Shown here one piece after another: positions 62,511 to 64,000 of a stretch of DNA of 64,000 nucleotides. The notes under the pieces are model-generated. The model was not told the DNA's origin. It ran no database searches and saw nothing but the letters and a program-made list of their open reading frames with translations. Each line of letters starts with the position of its first letter. Within the stretch, counting starts at the first letter, position 1. The stretch lies in NCBI GenBank assembly GCA_016786565.1, contig JAEUVY010000080.1, positions 124,001 through 188,000 on the forward strand. Direction: 5' to 3'. Source of the DNA: Flavipsychrobacter sp. Its GTDB lineage: Bacteria; Bacteroidota; Bacteroidia; Chitinophagales; Chitinophagaceae. Position numbers and translations under genes: made by a program.

Positions 62511-62670
62511 ACAAAAAGGAACCTTAAATTTATGCTACCGCCCGCAGCCATTTGCGTCAGAGGCCAAGCGGATAGAATACCTCTTTGAACTCTACGACAA
62601 ATATACCGCCGGTCTGTTTGTGGAAGAGAAGAAAGGGAAGAAAAAAGTAAGTTCAATCAAAAAAGCCTGA
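62503..62670 (+). pseudogene. 55-codon C-terminal remnant after the type IIG gene
   Basis: In another frame than the enzyme, GTG 62503 to TGA 62670 reads HEQKGTLNLCYRPQPFASEA, then KRIEYLFELYDKYTAGLFVEE and a Lys-rich tail. No good ribosome site. Composition is GC-richer, like the N-terminal two thirds of the enzyme, so it could be the original C-terminus left behind by a swap of the recognition domain, or a small coupled ORF overlapping the enzyme's last 8 bases. Confidence 0.5.
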
Positions 62671-62680
62671 TATCTGAACT

Positions 62681-63691
62681 ATGAAGGGTGATATGAGGAG
62701 AATGACATTGGTCATCCTAATGAAGGACTACCTCAGTGCAGCAAGGAAATATCGTAGTGATACGAGCGACTGCACAAAATACTCCGAAGCAATGGAGAGG
62801 ATTGGCGAGTCGATTCTAAAATGTTTCGGTCTTCCTTTCGCATATACTTATTATGAAGAGCTGGAAAGTATCATGTTAACAGATGAGTTGACCGTAGAAT
62901 TGTTCGAGAGTGTAATTGCAAAATTGTCCGAACATGCTACGAAGTTCAAGAATCCCGATTTTCCTTCACATGCATGGTTGCTGGAAAACGCAAGAAAAGA
63001 ACTATTTCCTGACGACGAGGTTATTCACTTACTCGGTATATACGAAACTTTATACCATCACTTCGTATATGAGTGTTACCTGATGCGGACAGGCATTCCA
63101 GTATCGGAAATTTTGGTTGAGATGCGTAAAGCATCTGAACACAGAAAACTCATTGATTCATTATACGACTGGCGAACACCACCCATGCTGGTTACTGAGA
63201 CAATTTTGGCGTTAAAGGAATATGGCATGCGCTTTATTGACGGGTACGATGACTATATGCGCGCTTTTCATATAGACCGCAAAATGGAAGCAGAGATTGA
63301 GAACAATTACATTGAAGATTCAACGTTTCACTATCCTTATGGAATAGACCTCTCAGATACGTACTGGGAGAAAATATATTTCTGGTCCCGGGGGCATTTC
63401 GCCCTGGTTTGTTTATACACACGCATAAATGATGTATGGCGCAAGATGTATGTTGGAATGAATTATAAACAATTTATTGCCGCAACGATGCAAAGCAGAA
63501 GTTATTCTCGGGCAGCATCGATTCGACAAAAAGGGAAACGGACATTTGATGCAAAATATACGTTACGCTACACAGCAGAATTGTTACGCACAGAAGTGCA
63601 TTCTTATTTCAGTACGCAGGTCCTGATGACATGCTTATTAGAGAAAACCGATTATATGAACGAGGTGAATTTTTACAAGTGGATTTCATGA
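62681..63691 (+). CDS. Unrecognised 336-residue protein in the restriction block
   Basis: An all-soluble, mostly helical protein: no signal, no TM. Starts ATG at 62681 (others at 62693 and 62702 are possible). It has Tyr/Glu-rich stretches (LPFAYTYYEELESIMLTDEL), MRTGIPVSEILVEMRKASEH, and a C-terminal basic SYSRAASIRQKGKRTFDAKY. I recognise no family. The gene is A/T-rich and is boxed in by two related tail fragments (62503-62670 and 63688-63759). Position in a defence-type block suggests a helper or separate anti-phage role; nothing in the sequence shows it. Confidence 0.6.
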   Translation: MKGDMRRMTLVILMKDYLSAARKYRSDTSDCTKYSEAMERIGESILKCFGLPFAYTYYEELESIMLTDELTVELFESVIAKLSEHATKFKNPDFPSHAWLLENARKELFPDDEVIHLLGIYETLYHHFVYECYLMRTGIPVSEILVEMRKASEHRKLIDSLYDWRTPPMLVTETILALKEYGMRFIDGYDDYMRAFHIDRKMEAEIENNYIEDSTFHYPYGIDLSDTYWEKIYFWSRGHFALVCLYTRINDVWRKMYVGMNYKQFIAATMQSRSYSRAASIRQKGKRTFDAKYTLRYTAELLRTEVHSYFSTQVLMTCLLEKTDYMNEVNFYKWIS

Positions 63692-63759
63692 CGTCAACGA
63701 TAAACACTCTCGGTGTTCTGTTTGTCGAAGAGATGTTAGGGAAGAATAAAGAGTGGTAA
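63688..63759 (+). other. 23-codon ORF overlapping the unknown gene's stop
   Basis: ATGA overlap with the 336-residue gene, reading MTSTINTLGVLFVEEMLGKN and Lys-Glu-Trp. The core GLFVEE/VLFVEE stretch and its DNA resemble the end of the 62503-62670 fragment. It may be a remnant of the same C-terminus rather than a gene. Confidence 0.3.
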
Positions 63760-63781
63760 TTTATTACCACTCTCCGTCCTA

Positions 63782-63831
63782 GCCGGGTCTCCTATGCAAA
63801 GCCGTGTGTGAAGGAGGGACCCGGCGGAGCC
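63782..63831 (-). repeat. Repeat R2 hairpin, partial third copy (inverted)
   Basis: On the minus strand CCGGGTCCCTCCTTCACACA and, further, GGAGACCCGG: the same hairpin as R2 copy 2, with a changed loop. It lies to the right of the restriction block. Confidence 0.7.
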
Positions 63832-63852
63832 AGTGCAATATTGTCCGGCAAG

Positions 63853-63926
63853 TAATCATGTCGCCCCTTCGGGGCTTGTGTGATGTGCGGATTGTTTTTC
63901 TATAATCATATCGCCCCCTTCGGGGC
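63853..63926 (-). repeat. R4 hairpins, inverted pair
   Basis: Two units GCCCCTTCGGGGC and GCCCCCTTCGGGGC, each with ATCAT at one side, in the opposite direction from 58369-58443. The two pairs bracket the restriction block. Confidence 0.75.
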
Positions 63927-63946
63927 TGCTCATGTGCTCCGCAATC

Positions 63947-64000
63947 TTTTATGACACTGCAGAAAACGCACTATCATAGATTTTCTTTTTGCCCCGTTGT
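63947..64000 (-). repeat. Dispersed repeat R1, copy E (inverted, cut by window end)
   Basis: The signature of R1 in reverse complement (CACTATCATAGATTTTCTTT, within 63961-63991) is present and runs to the window edge. Orientation is opposite to copy D, so D and E enclose the restriction block. Confidence 0.75.

Noticed and set aside
58369..63926. R4 hairpins as a CRISPR array
   Set aside because: Only two units at each place, palindromic and with no regular spacers.

Overview
The window looks like a chromosomal segment from a member of the Bacteroidota, probably Chitinophagaceae or a close relative. Several things point there: a Rho factor with a long Ala/Pro/Gln-rich N-terminal extension, type IX secretion sorting tails, a DUF4199 membrane protein, a TonB-dependent receptor with a carboxypeptidase-like N-terminal domain, repeated use of the TAnnTTTG -7 promoter element placed close to start codons, and a tmRNA whose tag reads NGEYSYAMAA. 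No plasmid, phage, CRISPR or integrase gene is visible.

Layout, left half. 0-4.4 kb: a small outer-membrane-type protein, a FadN-type beta-oxidation enzyme and an exported protein of unknown function. 4.5-11.2 kb: a TetR regulator translationally coupled to a complete RND efflux pump (TolC, lipoprotein adaptor, 1132-residue permease). 11.2-14.4 kb: a KdpDE-type two-component pair with a beta-barrel porin but no Kdp ATPase. 14.5-28.2 kb: a beta-propeller T9SS cargo protein, a chromate transporter, Rho, a UGT/epimerase-like reductase, a D-lactate/glycolate-type FAD oxidase, a metallo-beta-lactamase-fold hydrolase, a Pmp3/YqaE peptide, a second T9SS cargo protein and a cupin. 28.3-32.8 kb: an orphan MoxR ATPase, a 40-residue membrane ORF, a HxlR regulator facing a DsbA/FrnE-like protein, and DUF4199.

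The physiological centre is 32.8-43.6 kb. An FNR-type regulator with a Cys cluster (transcribed leftwards with an MFS transporter) faces an eight-gene rightward operon: Alginate_exp porin, nirK (copper nitrite reductase with a C-terminal cytochrome c domain, predicted lipoprotein), nirV, SCO, norC, norB, norQ, norD. The shared upstream region holds a perfect TGTGATG-N2-CATCACA palindrome. Together these genes predict anaerobic reduction of nitrite to NO and N2O; no nosZ or nitrate reductase is in the window.

43.5-47.8 kb is a scrambled accessory region between norD and a TonB-domain gene. It contains a segmental duplication carrying a second norD 3' tail, three copies of a tiny membrane-protein gene (one broken), a foreign-looking lipoprotein gene between 38-bp direct repeats, and a Fic protein bracketed by two kinds of repeat. 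47.8-57.3 kb returns to ordinary genes (TonB-dependent receptor, Crp-like regulator, two sensor proteins, small exported proteins, a TPR protein). ssrA lies at 57.6-58.0 kb, and to its right begins a second accessory block (58.0-64.0 kb) with a mosaic Eco57I-like type IIG restriction-modification gene and an unrecognised 336-residue protein.

The most unusual signal is a noncoding repeat of about 280 bp (called R1 here), present five times. Its copies lie in inverted pairs around the Fic gene and around the restriction-modification block. A second repeat with a conserved hairpin (R2) accompanies both blocks. These repeats may mark exchange sites for toxin or defence cargo; that is inference.
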